A DNA stretch of 64,000 nt from Calocera cornea HHB12733 (lineage: Eukaryota > Basidiomycota > Dacrymycetes > Dacrymycetales > Dacrymycetaceae), in the NCBI GenBank assembly GCA_001632435.1, contig KV423960.1:67564-131563 (forward strand), in the 5' to 3' direction. The stretch's first letter is position 1; every line of letters starts with the position of its first letter. The notes under the pieces were generated by a model, which was not told the origin of the DNA, did not search any database, and was given only the letters and a program-made list of their open reading frames with translations. The translations under genes were made by a program, and so were the position numbers. Positions 42,389 through 54,070 of this stretch are shown here, in pieces.

Positions 42389-43468
42389 CTAAGGGAACCC
42401 CTCGTTGACGTGCGGCTTCGGGCTGGCCATCCTCAGCCCAGGCGTGTCCGGCTTGCGCGCTGTGATCCGCACAAAGTCGCATTCGAGCGCGTGCTGCTTC
42501 CACTCCTCCTCGACGTGCGCCATGAGGTCGTCCCAGTCCGCCTCGGTGTGGATCAGCCCAAAGCCTGCTCATCCCGTCAGCCATTGTAGAGCCTCGTGAA
42601 CCAGGGAAGAGCACAGACCTCCAGCCTTGAGCACAGGCCCCTTCAAACCCCTCGCCACGCCCAGCGCGTTCTCCCTCCATCCCTCGCCGTCGCCCTCCCC
42701 AAAGCTCGCCCTCCTCCGCTCCACCACGACATCCTCGAACCCCGCCTCCCGGACCAGGAACGGCAGCCGCTCCCCACAGTTGATCAGAAGGTTCTTGGCC
42801 ACGAACAGGCGCTCGGAGAGGATCTCGAGCCGGTGCGTGTACGGGATGGAGGTGGTCACGGGTGCAGTGTCGGGGAGGTGCCAGCTTGCGCGGGCCTGGT
42901 CGACGAGCACGAGCACGCCGCCCGGTTTGAGGACGCGTAGGAGGTTGTGCAGCGTCGTCTGCCAGCCCGGCCAGTCGAGCGCAGCGAGGGTGAGCCTCTG
43001 GTGCGCGACGGTAAAAGTGCTGGACCACGTCGGGGAGAGGTCGAGCATGCTGTGTACCGTGAACTGGGTGTTCTGCGGGTGGGAGGAGGGCAGCAGGCGC
43101 GGCTCGATGTCGAACCCCTGGATGTCGACGCCCTTTGGTGCTTGCTCAGCGAGGGCGAGCACCCACCAGCCTGTCAACCACCCCCCATCAGCATGTTCCC
43201 AGCGTGAATTCCGTAAGGACGCACCAGGTCCGCACCCCGAGTCGAGCACCTTGTCCCCCTCCTTCAGCTCAACCTCCTCCGGGAGCAGCTGATCCCCAAA
43301 CAGGTGCACGATGAGCGCATGCTGCCTGCCCAGTCGCGCACGCTCCTCCTCGTCGGCCGGGAGGATGTACTTGGCGTGCGCGTGCGTGTGGGTCGTGTAG
43401 TAGCGGGTGCCGGCGCGGGAGAGCGGCAGGATGGGGGAGGTCGCGGTGGAAGTGGATGCCGAGGTCAT
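42389..43468 (-). CDS. S-adenosylmethionine-dependent class I methyltransferase
   Basis: The protein begins MTSASTSTATSPILPLSRAG and has a short aromatic/His segment, then ARLGRQHALIVHLFGDQLLP and the AdoMet motif KVLDSGCGPG, split by an intron right after it. Further landmarks are GVDIQGFDIEPRLLP (acidic end of strand 2), FTVHSMLDLSPTW and HNLLRVLKPGGVLVLVDQ (motif before strand 5). The last exon reads FGLIHTEADWDDLMAHVEEE and ends PHVNEGFP. The layout is that of the large UbiE/Methyltransf group of fungal small-molecule methyltransferases often found in basidiomycetes. The substrate cannot be told from sequence. Confidence 0.82.
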
Positions 43469-44433
43469 TGTCGGTCTAGTCTAGCTTAGCCTCTGGCAGT
43501 GATAGTGATATGATGCTGGTCGTTGTATGAGGAAGGGTCGTGTGCAAGAAAGGCCTTTTATCATCCTCCAGAGTCCAATGTGCAGTGTCGGCCGCCCCAC
43601 AGCAGCCTTCCGCCGCCGCCCAGGACCCACATGACCGGCGCCCTCTGCCCGTGAGCCGCTGTGCGCCCACCACCGTGCGGAAGGGGCGGATGTGCGGGAT
43701 CGACGCCCTGGCAGGCATGGGCGAAGCTTGGCAGCCTTCCCGCCCCGCCGCGCGCCCTCTTTTCAGGGACCGCATCCGCCCTCATCCACCGGGAGGAGCC
43801 GCGATCCGCGTGCCTGGCCCGGACGCTCGCTGGGAAGGGGGCGGATCATCGCCTCCTGCACTTGTCGGCGTGCCTGTCGAAGGTTGACAATCCATCCAAT
43901 CATTGTCTGGGATTTGGATCTAGGCATTAGAATGCCGACTCGCTTCCGGCGCGCATACAATTCTGCGACGGGGCGCAGCTGGAGCAATGAATGACGAACA
44001 ACCATGTATTCGACCAAATTCAACAAAACTAAGTGGCATCACACAAGCCCCCCCAAACCCCAGAACCTCAACAGGACAACAGCGTTAAGCGTCATGGACG
44101 AGAGCGGCCGGAACCCCAGACCCAGCAGGAGAATAGTGCGACGACGACGGACAGACAGACTTGGTTGCATTGATGTTGGTTGGTAGCGGTATGGGAGGCG
44201 TGGGTGGTACAGCGTCAAAGCGGCTAGCGCGTGAAGGTAATGATGCGTGGGAAATTGAGTGCAATGCGTTTAAATGCGTTGGTTGGTGTTGCTTGAAGAG
44301 ACTGAGAGTGAGAGTTGAGCGAGAAGCTAGCGGCTCGCGCTAGACCTGATATCGATTGCTTTGCTTTGGGTTTTTGGAAATTGGACCTGCTCTGCCAGAG
44401 CGCAGGCCACTGCCCTGTTGACTGATGGATGGC
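43469..44433. other. Intergenic region; 3' flank of AA14 copy 1
   Basis: The left part is upstream DNA of the methyltransferase gene. The right part (about 44020-44340) resembles 47290-47430 downstream of AA14 copy 2, for example in the CCCAGACCCAGCAGGA and CTTGGTTG words, so the 3' flank was duplicated together with the gene. No further gene was recognised. Confidence 0.5.
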
Positions 44434-45962
44434 TCAGTGGTTGCCCGAATGGCGCTTCTTGCCGTGCCCCCGGCGGGTCGTGCCGGCCTTCTTGTCCATC
44501 CCCCGCTTCTTGGAGGAGGTGGAAGAGCGCTTCTTCTTCCCCTTGCCCTTGGACTTGGCGGAGACTGAAGAGCGCTTGCGCTGCACACCGCAGGTGTTGG
44601 CGGACGCGTCCCCGACCGTGTCGGGCGAAGCGGCGGCGGCGGCGGCGCTGGAGGAGGTGGAAACGGAGACGCTGCTCGAGGCGGTAGGATCGGAGCTCAT
44701 GCTGCTCGAGGCCGTCGGGCTGGAGCTGTCAGGCCCGGAGGAAGTGCTCGTGCTAACGCTAACGCTGCTGGAGGCAGTGTCTGTCGGCTGCGCCGCAGCG
44801 GTGGTGGTGCTCACGGAGCTGGTGGCGGTGGGGGAGGTACTGTCGGACGTGGAAGAGGACGTGGAGGAAGCAGGGGTGGCAGCCGCTCCATCGGGGACGA
44901 AGATGTCGGTCTGTGCGCCGTCGGAGAAGCCGTACAGCGCGTTGTAGAAGGGCGGGTGGTAGTAGTCCTCGAACATCTGCGTCGTGCGTTAGCATGCTCC
45001 GGAACCTCGAGTTAGCCCCAGGGGAAGACTCACGTTGTTGCCGTCCGCCTGGAGCCAGTACATGCCGAGCTTCGGGCCGCCGTTCACACCGCCCGTGCAG
45101 TTGGAAGGGTTGGCAGGCGTGTTCGTGTCCGGGTCGGCGCCGCACCGCCTAGCGAGCTGGGGCGTGGCGAGCTGCTTCCCCGGCCCGTCGTTGGTCACCT
45201 TGCACTTGTACCCGTTCTGGTACATCTGCATGCTGCCGTCGTCGGGCGAGTGGATCCAGTTGAACGTGCAGATGCAGTCGTCACACGGGGGCAGGTCTGC
45301 GGGAACGTCGAACCACTGGTAGCGGTACCATGGGCACGTGTAGTTTACAGTGAAAATCGTGATGTCGTCCTGGGTCACGCTATTGATGTCGCTCTTGTAG
45401 GCGATGCCGAACCCGCAGCCCTTGGTATCTGAGATGTCCTTGGTGTGCCATTCTGCGCATCTCACATCAGCCCACTTCCACATCACAAACACATCGGGCC
45501 TCACCATCCGAAGTCGCGCCAGGGCAAGGCCAGTCCCCATCCCTGATGTCGCCGCCATCCGAGCTGGCATAGTAGTCCGTCGCGCCCTTATCGCACGCCA
45601 TCTGGACCAAGAACTTGCCTCCGGCCGGAAGCTCAAGGACGTCCCCGTCGTTTGGCGGGAGGTCTATGTGCCCGTGCATCCACCAATCGTCGTACGTGCG
45701 GCCCATGAGGGGCACGACGGGCCGGTTGTCGTATGCGCCCGGATTAGCCCAGCCGGGGTTGTGCGCGGTCCAATTGAATCCGTCTGTACCATGTTAGCTT
45801 GTGAAGATACACCGAAATCAGGGAGGCATACACATTGAGGAGTGATAAGGGGCTGTAGAGGATTAGCACAAATGTACTGAGCTGTTTGCATTAGAGCGCA
45901 CCAAGATGAGCCGCGACGGGCACGGTGGCAAGAGCCGCAGCAATCACGACAGAGAAGATCAT
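44434..45962 (-). CDS. Secreted AA14-type lytic polysaccharide monooxygenase, copy 1
   Basis: AA14 enzymes are copper monooxygenases reported to oxidise xylan on cellulose. The signal peptide [18 protein letters not shown] is followed by a histidine, which would become the N-terminal copper ligand (HLGAPYHSSMYGFN). Later landmarks are [19 protein letters not shown] (second histidine), [84 protein letters not shown] and [20 protein letters not shown]. Four introns match copy 2 in position. A Ser/Thr-rich linker leads to a strongly basic C-terminus ending [10 protein letters not shown]. Family assignment is by remembered similarity to the Pycnoporus AA14 proteins. Confidence 0.87.
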
Positions 45963-47612
45963 CTTTCTTTGCTAGTTCTTGGCAGGCACAGCTAGTGGAG
46001 TGTGTTCAAATGTCCGGTGGTGCACGCACGTCCGCGGACAGATATGAAGGAGTGTGGTGTGTAAAGATGGTGAGGCCGGATAGGCGTTGGTGGGTAGAGA
46101 GCGAGAGTGGTGGATGGAGAGCCAAGCCGACACGAGCAGGAAAGAGCGCAAGAGAGCGCGGGTGGGGAGAGAAAGCACAAGGCTTGGAGAGAGGTGGTGG
46201 TTGGGATACAAGAAGAGGGCGTGCGGAAGCCAAAAGGGGGGAAAGCAAGTCCGTTGCCGTGTGCCCCACACGGTAGTCGCCAGCGGGAACTAAGGGCTTC
46301 CGGCCAGTCCACGCGCCCGACCCGATGGTACTGTATGCTCCGAGTTCATCTTCCCCTCCGTCCCTGGCGCGGCGGTTGCAGCGACGAACTTGGCGCCTCG
46401 CAACAGGGTTCCCTCCCCGCTCGCGTGCCGTCAATCACCAGATTGATCCCGCTCTTTGTCCCGGAGGGTTTCCTGTCACGCCCCTTGCGTCACCATGGGC
46501 CCGCTGGAATGTGACACACCGCGCGCGAGGCCGGAGGAACGCCCATCGTTGCTGCATGACGACCCGTCGGGCAGGCTTGGCGTCCGGTATTATTCAATTT
46601 CCCATTCAATTCGCATGTGGACTGCCGGACGCCCATTTACCGCGAAATGAGGGAAGTGTGCGCCCCAATATGCGGAAAAGTGGCGTGGGCATCAATATTT
46701 CGAAGTCCCAGCTCCAACAATGATGACATCTTTAACCTCGTATCCTTTGATCCATCTCTCCGTGAAAAGCAAGGAATGAACCAAAAATAGCCACCCGCCA
46801 AGCATTTCTCTCTCTCACGCAAAACATCCCCCTCCCCTCCGGCAAAACTGCCGCATGCGCGTGGAAATGAAGCAGCCCGCGCCGGTTTCCGCCTCCCGCT
46901 CCATACAATACGGCTTGTGAGGTTTCCGGCACCCCTTGTTGCATCTTCACGATTCACATACGTCGCGCCGGGTATGATCCTCTATAGAACTTGGTACGGC
47001 ATGCCGGTTATTTGGACTCCTATTACATACCACGCAACCGGGCATTGTGTATGGCACAGCACATAACTCTTTCACCGTTGTATACGGGTTGGCGTCGTGA
47101 TACGCGTAACAAAATTGTACGGTCTTCCTTGGGGGATGATGCGCGCCCTCGCTCGGCAGAAGCGCGTTGGATGCTGTCGAGGCGCTTCCGAAGCGCATCT
47201 CCAAAGACACAAAATGGATGCAGTCACGAGATCTGCATTCCACGATGTTATGAGTTCTCTGGGAACACATAACTACATACATACAACAAACGTGCACAGC
47301 AAGATACAACGAAACCAGCCCAATCCCCAAGATAAATGCCATATGTACGACCGAGAACCCGAGACCCAGCAGGAAATAGCGTTGTTGTGACAGATAGTTG
47401 CGAGAGGCTTGGTTGGTTGTTCATTCGTCCGACGCGGGGCTAGCCCGGGATGTTGTGGAGTTGCTTTGGACCGGAGAGAAATGAAGGAAGGAGAATGCTA
47501 GCGACTCGCGCGTAGATGGTGCATGTCGACAAATGCTCGGCTCTCAGAATGAGAACAATAACGGCGCCTGCTCTTCCAGAGAGTGCAGGCAGTGCCAGGG
47601 TACGAGGGGCGC
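45963..47612. other. Intergenic region between the AA14 genes
   Basis: The 1.65-kb interval contains the promoter of copy 1 (right of 45963) and the 3' flank of copy 2 (about 47290-47612). Purine-rich leader-like DNA occupies about 46080-46240. No gene or repeat family was recognised in between. Confidence 0.45.
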
Positions 47613-49176
47613 TCAATGGCGCTTCGCGTGCCGCTTCTTTCCGCTGCCGCGGCGCTTCGTGCCGGATTTCTTGACCAGTCCGGAGGCGGAGCGCTTCTTC
47701 TTCTTGCCCTTCGGCTTCTGGGAGCGGCGGCGCGAGGAGAGCTTCTGCTGCGTGTTGCAGGTGTTGGCGGTGGACGCGTCGGCGACGTCGCCGGCCGCGG
47801 AAGGGGTTGCGGCGGCACCGGAAGTGGTGGATGTCGAGGAAGATATGGCGGTGGACGTGGTTGAGGAGGCGCTTGAGGTCGACGAGGTTGAGGGCGAAGA
47901 AGACGTGCTGACAGAGGACGTGCTGGTACTGGAGCTATCCGCCGATGCCGAGGACGCGGTGGACGAGGAGCTCGAGCTGCTATATGAACCCGAGTCCGAA
48001 GCAACTGCCGGAGCCGTGGTCGTCATGCTCACAGAGCTGGTCGACGTCGCCGGCGCGCTGCCGGACGAGGTCGAAGGTGCAGGCGTGGCGGTTGCCCCGT
48101 CTGGGACGAAGATGTCGGTCTGTGCGCCGTCTGAGAAGCCGTACAGGCCATTGTACAGCGGGGGCATGTAGTAGTCTTCGAACATCTGCATGTTGCGTTA
48201 GCTCTGATCACATGCTTGCAGAGGCCAGCTGTGCGACTCACGTTGTTCCCGTCCTGCTGCAGCCAGTACAGCCCCTGCTTCGCCCCTCCCCCCGTGCCGC
48301 CGGTGCAGTTGGACGGATCGGCAGGCTTATCGAACTGCGGGTCCGCGCCGCACCTCCTCGCCGGCAAAGGCGCCTGGAGCTGTTTCCCAGGCCCATCATT
48401 GAGCACCTTGCATTTATACCCATTCTGGTAGATCTGCTGTGCGCCCGACCCGGGGTCCTCCCCGTGGATCCAGTTGAACGTGCAGATGCAGTCGTCGCAC
48501 GGCGGCAGGTCGGCAGGCACGTCGAACCACTGCGCGCGGTACCACGGGCAGGTGTAGTTCACCGTGAAGATGGTGATGTCCGCCTGGGTCACGGAGGCGA
48601 TGTCGCTCTTGTAGGCGATGCCGAACGCGCAGCCCTTGGTGTCGTTGATCGTCGCCGTGTGGAACTCTGCGGTGAGCAACCACGTCAATCCAGGCCGGGA
48701 TACGCAAGGGCAAGGCACTCACCGATCGAGCTCGCGCCCGGGCAAGGCCAGTTCCCCTGCCTAAAGTCCGCCTGCCCGCTGGTATTCCAGTAGTCCGTGG
48801 CGCTCTTATCGCACGCCATCTCCACCTCGAACTTCCCGCCCGCGGGCAGCTCGAGGTAGTCGCCCGGGTTGGGCGGCAGGTTCTGATGCCCGTGCATCCA
48901 CCATTCGGTGAAGGGCATGTTGTACATGGGCGCGACGGGGCGGTTGTCGTACGAGCCTGTCCAGGAGGAGGCGTCGAGTGTCCAGTTGAAGCCGTCTGCG
49001 AGATCGTGAGTATGACTTTGGAGGATAGGGGGGGGGAGGGACGTACACATGGACGGGTGCCAGGCGGCTATGATGCGTCAGCTCATGTGCACTATTAGGC
49101 TGAAGGGGGACGCACCAAGATGGGCCGCGGCAGGCAGCACCGCGATCGACGCGGCGAGGAGAGTAGAGAAGATCAT
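47613..49176 (-). CDS. Secreted AA14-type lytic polysaccharide monooxygenase, copy 2
   Basis: This is a tandem paralogue of the gene at 44434-45962. The signal peptide MIFSTLLAASIAVLPAAA precedes the putative copper-binding N-terminal His in HLGAAWHPSMYGFN. The core shows [99 protein letters not shown] and MFEDYYMPPLYNGLYGFSDG. Four introns are at the positions seen in copy 1. The C-terminal linker is longer and rich in Ser, Thr and Val repeats, and the tail is again basic (KPKGKKKKRSASGLVKKSG and KKRHAKRH). A secreted oxidative enzyme acting on plant cell-wall polysaccharide is inferred. Confidence 0.87.
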
Positions 49177-50099
49177 CCTTATGGTTCGTATGTGCTTGGC
49201 AGGGGCAGTTGTTGTCGTTCAGGTTCAAGGGGAGTGTGGAACGTCGGGCAGTGCAAGCACTTCCGGCGACAATGGTCGAGAGGGAGCGTGGGGGTGGAAA
49301 GATCGGAGGTGCCGGGTGGGCCAGTCGATGTGCTCAAGGAGGAAGAGAGGGAGAGAGGGAGGGAGACCAAGGAGGAGGAAGGACAGAGGCAGGAGCAAGC
49401 AGATATGTACGCGTGAAGAGATCAAGTCGAGAAGAGAGAAGGGAAGGGAGGTGAACAAGAAAGGTCGCGGGCAAGCCGAGTGAGCGGGCGCCAGTCGCCT
49501 TTGCCCGCTCCTCAAGTGCACCGTAACGATGTGCGGCGCGTCTGCCTCACGACGCCCTCTTTTCAGGGTTCACTACCCATTTCCCACATTCCCACACTCC
49601 CCAGCGCCTAGGCCGGGGGAATGTGATACACCTACTGACACTTCCGCCCATGGTTGCCTGCCGACGGCGCGCCTCCTGCAGATGATGTCAGAAGTGGGCA
49701 GAGTCATCCCCCTCGGTGGTGCCTTCCGCGGCCATGATTGCCGCATTGTGTGGTGCTGGTGGGTATCACGGTGTTGCCTGATGGTCAGACAGATCGGCGG
49801 AACGAAGCATCGACCCTGAGGGGATGCGGGAGATACCGTACAGTACATACGGTGGAGACATCATCTGATGCATTAGGCAAATCTGGAAAGACTCGGGGCG
49901 AACGTAGAGGATACATCGTGCAACATACTTGTACAACACGGCTCTGAGCCCAGAGGAAAGCGAAAAGCGAAGAGCGAAAAGTGAGATCGTCATCATCATC
50001 ATCATCACCGCCCGTATAAGCGGGGAACCGAAAGCAGAAAGCATAGCACACCAGCATCTCCTCAGCGCTCCCGCACAGACGCCGAACCGCGCCGACCGA
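49177..50099. other. Intergenic region
   Basis: The left part is the promoter of AA14 copy 2, with a purine-rich stretch at about 49300-49460. A small ATC/TCA microsatellite lies at about 49987-50008. No gene was recognised. Confidence 0.45.
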
Positions 50100-51969
50100 T
50101 CAGCCGACGCGCTCCACACGATAGCGCTCCCAGCTCGGGTACGCAAAGGCCTCCTCCTTGCCCGTGTCGGGCATGACGAGGCTGACGGGCACGGTGAGGA
50201 CGCTCAGGCGCGTGTGGTCGAACTCGTCCAGCTCGAACGGCACGTCCGGCTCGTCCTTCTCTGGAGTGTCGATGTGGGCGGAGAGGGCGGAGGAGGTGGA
50301 CGCTGAGTGTGAGGACGAGGACGAGGCGTGCGGGCAGTTGCCGGAGCAGGTCGTGCACCTCTCCCCGTGCAGGGCCTTGCGTCCCTCCAGCGCAGGCAGG
50401 AGCGCGCCGAGCGCGTCCCTCGCCTCCCCATTCGCCGGCTGCACACCGAGCAGCTGCCGGAGATCGCGCGCCGCCCCCTGAGGCTTGCCCTGCATCCTCC
50501 GCGCCTTCGCGCGGCGCCAGAGCGCCTTGACCGAGTGCGGGTGCTGCCGGAGAGACTGCGTGCACAGTTTTTCTGCGCCGCGCCAGTCGGAGAGCTGCAG
50601 GCACGCTTGGGCAGCATTGAGCCGGTAGTGCGGGAGCTCGGGCTCGATCGTGTCCGCGGAGAGGTAGTAGTTGATCGCCGTCTCGTATTTGCCCAGCTTG
50701 TATGCGGCATTTCCCTGCGAGCTTTGTCAGACTGAAGAAAGGTTACAAAGAAGGAGGACTGACCAGCTCCTTCTCCCGCTCCGCTTTCAGGTACCGCCAC
50801 TCCATCTGCTCGCCCATCGTCATCTGGTCCTCCCAGTCCTCGCTGTCCTCAATCCCGCCGAGGTCGAGGCTCTTCTCCCACATGTCCTCCTCGTCCTTCG
50901 TGCCCCAGCCCCAGACACCGCCGCCCCGCCCGTCCCACTCCTTCCCCTTCCCCTTCTCCCGCTTAGGCATATCCAGGCACTCCCTCTCCTTTTCCTTCTC
51001 CTTCTCCGCAGCCTTCAGAGCCTTCGGCGCAGCCTTCGCCGCTTGCCGCTCGCGATGCAGCTCGTCCTCCCTAACCGTGCGCTCGCACACCTCGCCCAGA
51101 TGCTCCGTGCTGCATCCACAATCACACCAGTTCCTCAGCTTCTGCTTCAAGACCACGCCATACCCGCGCGGATCAAACTCCCTCGCGACGCTCCAGAGCG
51201 TATCCACCATCCGCTCGTAGCCCAGCGCAGCCTTGTCCTCCCACTCCTCCCAGGGCGGGGAGATCTCCTGTATGCTCAGGTCCTCCCCAGTAAGCGGCGC
51301 AAGCACGCTCTTGAGCCGGTCCGTGAACGGCTTCGCGCTGTACTTGGCCTTGAATGGCGGAGGGGCGAACGCGGGCGCGGGCTGATAGTGGAGCGACTTG
51401 ACGTATGCCTGGAGGGCCGAGAGGTGCGGGAGCAGCCGGTAGGACTGTAGGCCGTGCTCGCCAGACTGGCATATGTGGATGTCGTTGCTGAGTGCCTTGT
51501 GTGCCTGTCAACCCATCGCCCTCGCGCCATCCACAGAAGCGGGACTCACAAAATGCCTCAGGCTCGTGTAGCTCCACTCCAGGCTCCGCGGTGCGACCCT
51601 CTCCCCGGCCTGCCTCAGGTCCATCGCCACGACCCCCCTGAGGAAGTCCTTCACGGCCTCGTCCCCCGCATGTACGGCGCACCACCCCGGGCTGCCCGCG
51701 GTCAAGGTCATGCGCTCCATGATCTTGGGCAGGTACTTTCTGGCCACATTGTCGACGTGCACCGAGAAGAGGCGGGCGATGTCCTGCTCGTAGCGGAGGA
51801 GGAGCAGGTGGGCGATGAGCGCCTCAAGCTCGGGGGTGCTGGTGGTCGGGCTGCGGGGGATGGAGGGCGTGAGGGCCCATACCGGGAGCGGGCGGGCGGT
51901 GCGCTTGCCTGCCCGCCGTTTCTTCCTCGGCTGCGGGGCGGGGAGGGCGATGTCGACTGCTACTGGCAT
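50100..51969 (-). CDS. TPR-repeat protein with N-terminal domain of unknown function
   Basis: The start MPVAVDIALPAPQPRKKRRA carries a basic stretch. The N-terminal half includes ELEALIAHLLLLRYEQDIAR, FLRGVVAMDLRQAGERVAPR and, after introns, YERMVDTLWSVAREFDPRGY with a cysteine cluster NWCDCGCSTEHLGEVCER. A charged coil follows, and the next exon (GNAAYKLGKYETAINYYLSA, EPELPHYRLNAAQACLQLSD, SVKALWRRAKARRMQGK) is a clear run of about three TPR motifs. The end carries a CTTCSGNC motif and VPVSLVMPDTGKEEAFAYPS. TPR repeats usually bind chaperones or scaffold complexes; I cannot assign an orthologue. Confidence 0.75.
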
Positions 51970-52290
51970 GAGTGGCGCAGTAACAGGAGTGATAGCAGCA
52001 GCGGTGGTGGTGTGGAGAGAGAAGGTGTGAGCGAGTGATGGCGGATAGCGTGCGGGTGGCAATGCTCGGGGTGCCGGGGGGGCACCGACTCCGGGCGCGC
52101 GTCGCGCGACCCGGCACAGTGTCAACATTGCAATATACACAGCGGCGTCACATGCCACACATCTCTAGGGCCCGCACACACCGTGCCAATCGTATCATCC
52201 ACCTTATACGCTGGACACGCCAATGCAGGTATACACCAGAACACTCTAGATTGCCACCCCGCCTTCGTTCCTAACGCGCACACATGGAAC
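51970..52290. other. Intergenic region
   Basis: The 321 bases hold the promoter of the TPR gene and the 3' flank of the WD40 gene, both on the minus strand. Nothing else was seen. Confidence 0.4.
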
Positions 52291-53657
52291 CTATTGCAGG
52301 TCCCACACAAGGCACACACCCTCGTCCCCCGCGCTCACAGCGTACTTGCCGTCCCGGCTCACGTCCGCAGCGTTGATCATCCCCCGGTGGCCCTTGTGCT
52401 CCTTGATCAGCTGCCCGGTCCGCGCGTCCCACGTCTTGAGCGTCCGGTCCGCCGAGGCGGACGTGATGAGGTGCGGGGCGCTTGCGTGCGAGTGCAGCGA
52501 TGTGACCGCGTCCTGCACAACGGCTATCAGTATCGGTCAGCGGAGGGTCTGAGGTAGACTTACATCGTGCTCAAGTGTAACACGCAACCGCATCGTCCCC
52601 ACATCCCAGATACACGCCTTCCCGTCCGTAGCGCCCGTGACGACCACGCCCCCCGCGCCGACGCCCGCGCCAACAAGCTCAACAAACTCAATCGCTTCGA
52701 CGCTCTCGCCCTCCCTGTGCCCCTCCACACCCCCGAGCACCTCGCCCTTGTTCAGGTTCACAACGCGCACCGCGCCCTCTGCCCCACCGACGACCGCGAG
52801 CGTGCACGCGGGGTTCACGGACAGGGAGGTGATCCCGGACTCGTACGGGAAGTGCGCGGAGGGCGTGAGCTTGAAGAGCGGTGTTGCACCGCGCGGGTCC
52901 CAGGCGATCAGCGTCCCCGCTTGGTCCGCCGTCACGATTCGCTTGCCGTCGGGGGTAAAGTTGCCCGTGTGTACAGGGCCCTCATGGCCGGCAAACACCT
53001 GCATCGTGTTCCCAGATGGTACTGCAAACCCAATTAGCATTGTACAAATAGAAGAGAGAAATCGAACGCACGTTGCCACAGCCAAACGGTGCTGTCATTG
53101 CTCCCCGCGAGCAAGACCGGACCCCTCGGGTGCCACTTGAGCCACATGACCTCGTCGGGCCCCTGGAGCTCGTTCAAGAACTCCCACATGGTCCACTTCT
53201 CCTTGCCGACCCTCCTCCATATCCTCACCTTCCCGTCCATCCCTCCGGTAGCGACCATCTCCCCGTCCGCGCTCCACTCGACGGCGACGACAGAGTCCTC
53301 ATGTCCCGAGAGCTTGGTGATCACCTCGCCCGTGCGCAGGTCCCACACATAGCCCAGGTCGTCCTCCCCGCCCGAGGCGGCGAGCGGCTGCGTAGGGTGG
53401 ATGGACACGGCGAAGACAGACTTGCCGTGGCTGGGGAAGCGGGCGACGGAGGTGTTTTCGGTCGGTTCGGGCAGCTCCTCCTCCTCCTCCTCTTCAGCAT
53501 CTTCGCCCTCGCCCTCGTCCTCGTCCATCGGCATATCCTCATCGTCAGTGTAGATGATCTCGATATCCTCCTGGTTGACAAACTCGGCGTCCTCCTCCCC
53601 CTCCGCGCCGACGAGGTCCTGCACGCCCTCATGCTCGTGTTCCTGTTCCGCTGCCAT
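52291..53657 (-). CDS. SQT1: WD40-repeat ribosome assembly protein SQT1/AAMP
   Basis: SQT1 is the dedicated chaperone of ribosomal protein uL16 (Rpl10); AAMP is its animal counterpart. The start MAAEQEHEHEGVQDLVGAEG leads to an acidic N-terminus (MPMDEDEGEGEDAEEEEEEE), a hallmark of this family. Eight WD40-like units follow, such as SHGKSVFAVSIHPTQPLAAS, GGEDDLGYVWDLRTGE, KLSGHEDSVVAVEWSADGEM, AGHEGPVHTGNFTPDGKRIV, TGATDGKACIWDVGTMRLRV and ASADRTLKTWDARTGQLIKE, finishing GDEGVCLVWDLQ. Two introns split the frame. The neighbouring PDI gene is divergent, 413 bases away. Confidence 0.88.
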
Positions 53658-54070
53658 CGTACCGCTTGTTGCTCGCCGGGGGATATACAAGTACAAGTGT
53701 TCCTGTCAGTGTGCAGAGTCCTGGCGAGAGGGCGCAGGCCGAGTTTTAAGGGCTGACGGATGACGAGCTAGGACCCTAGTAGTGCTGAGCAAGCGCTTTC
53801 CTTCTCAGCAAGAGTCACCGGAGGGATGACCGAGCCGCCAGCACAAGGCGGGACCCTGGAGCGGCCGGAGCCGATCCGCGTCTCCGAGTGCGCGTGCAGA
53901 CAGAGAATTAGCCTCCGCCCCGCCGACACGTCGTCATGAGCGTTCGCGCGTGTTCCCTCGCACCGCAACCTTTGGCCGAAGCTGCCAACCACTTGCCTGC
54001 TTGAGCTTCTCCCTCACCTCTCTCTCTCCTCACCTCTTTGCATTTCAGCACACTCTTGCTCGGCTTCAGA
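53658..54070. promoter_or_regulatory. Divergent promoter between SQT1 and the PDI gene
   Basis: The 413-base interval lies between two divergent start codons. The last 70 bases before the PDI ATG are pyrimidine-rich (CTCTCTCTCC). No specific element could be named. Confidence 0.45.

Noticed and set aside
49987..50010. ATC/TCA triplet run as a possible CRISPR-like or regulatory array
   Set aside because: It is a short simple microsatellite without spacers in a eukaryotic genome.
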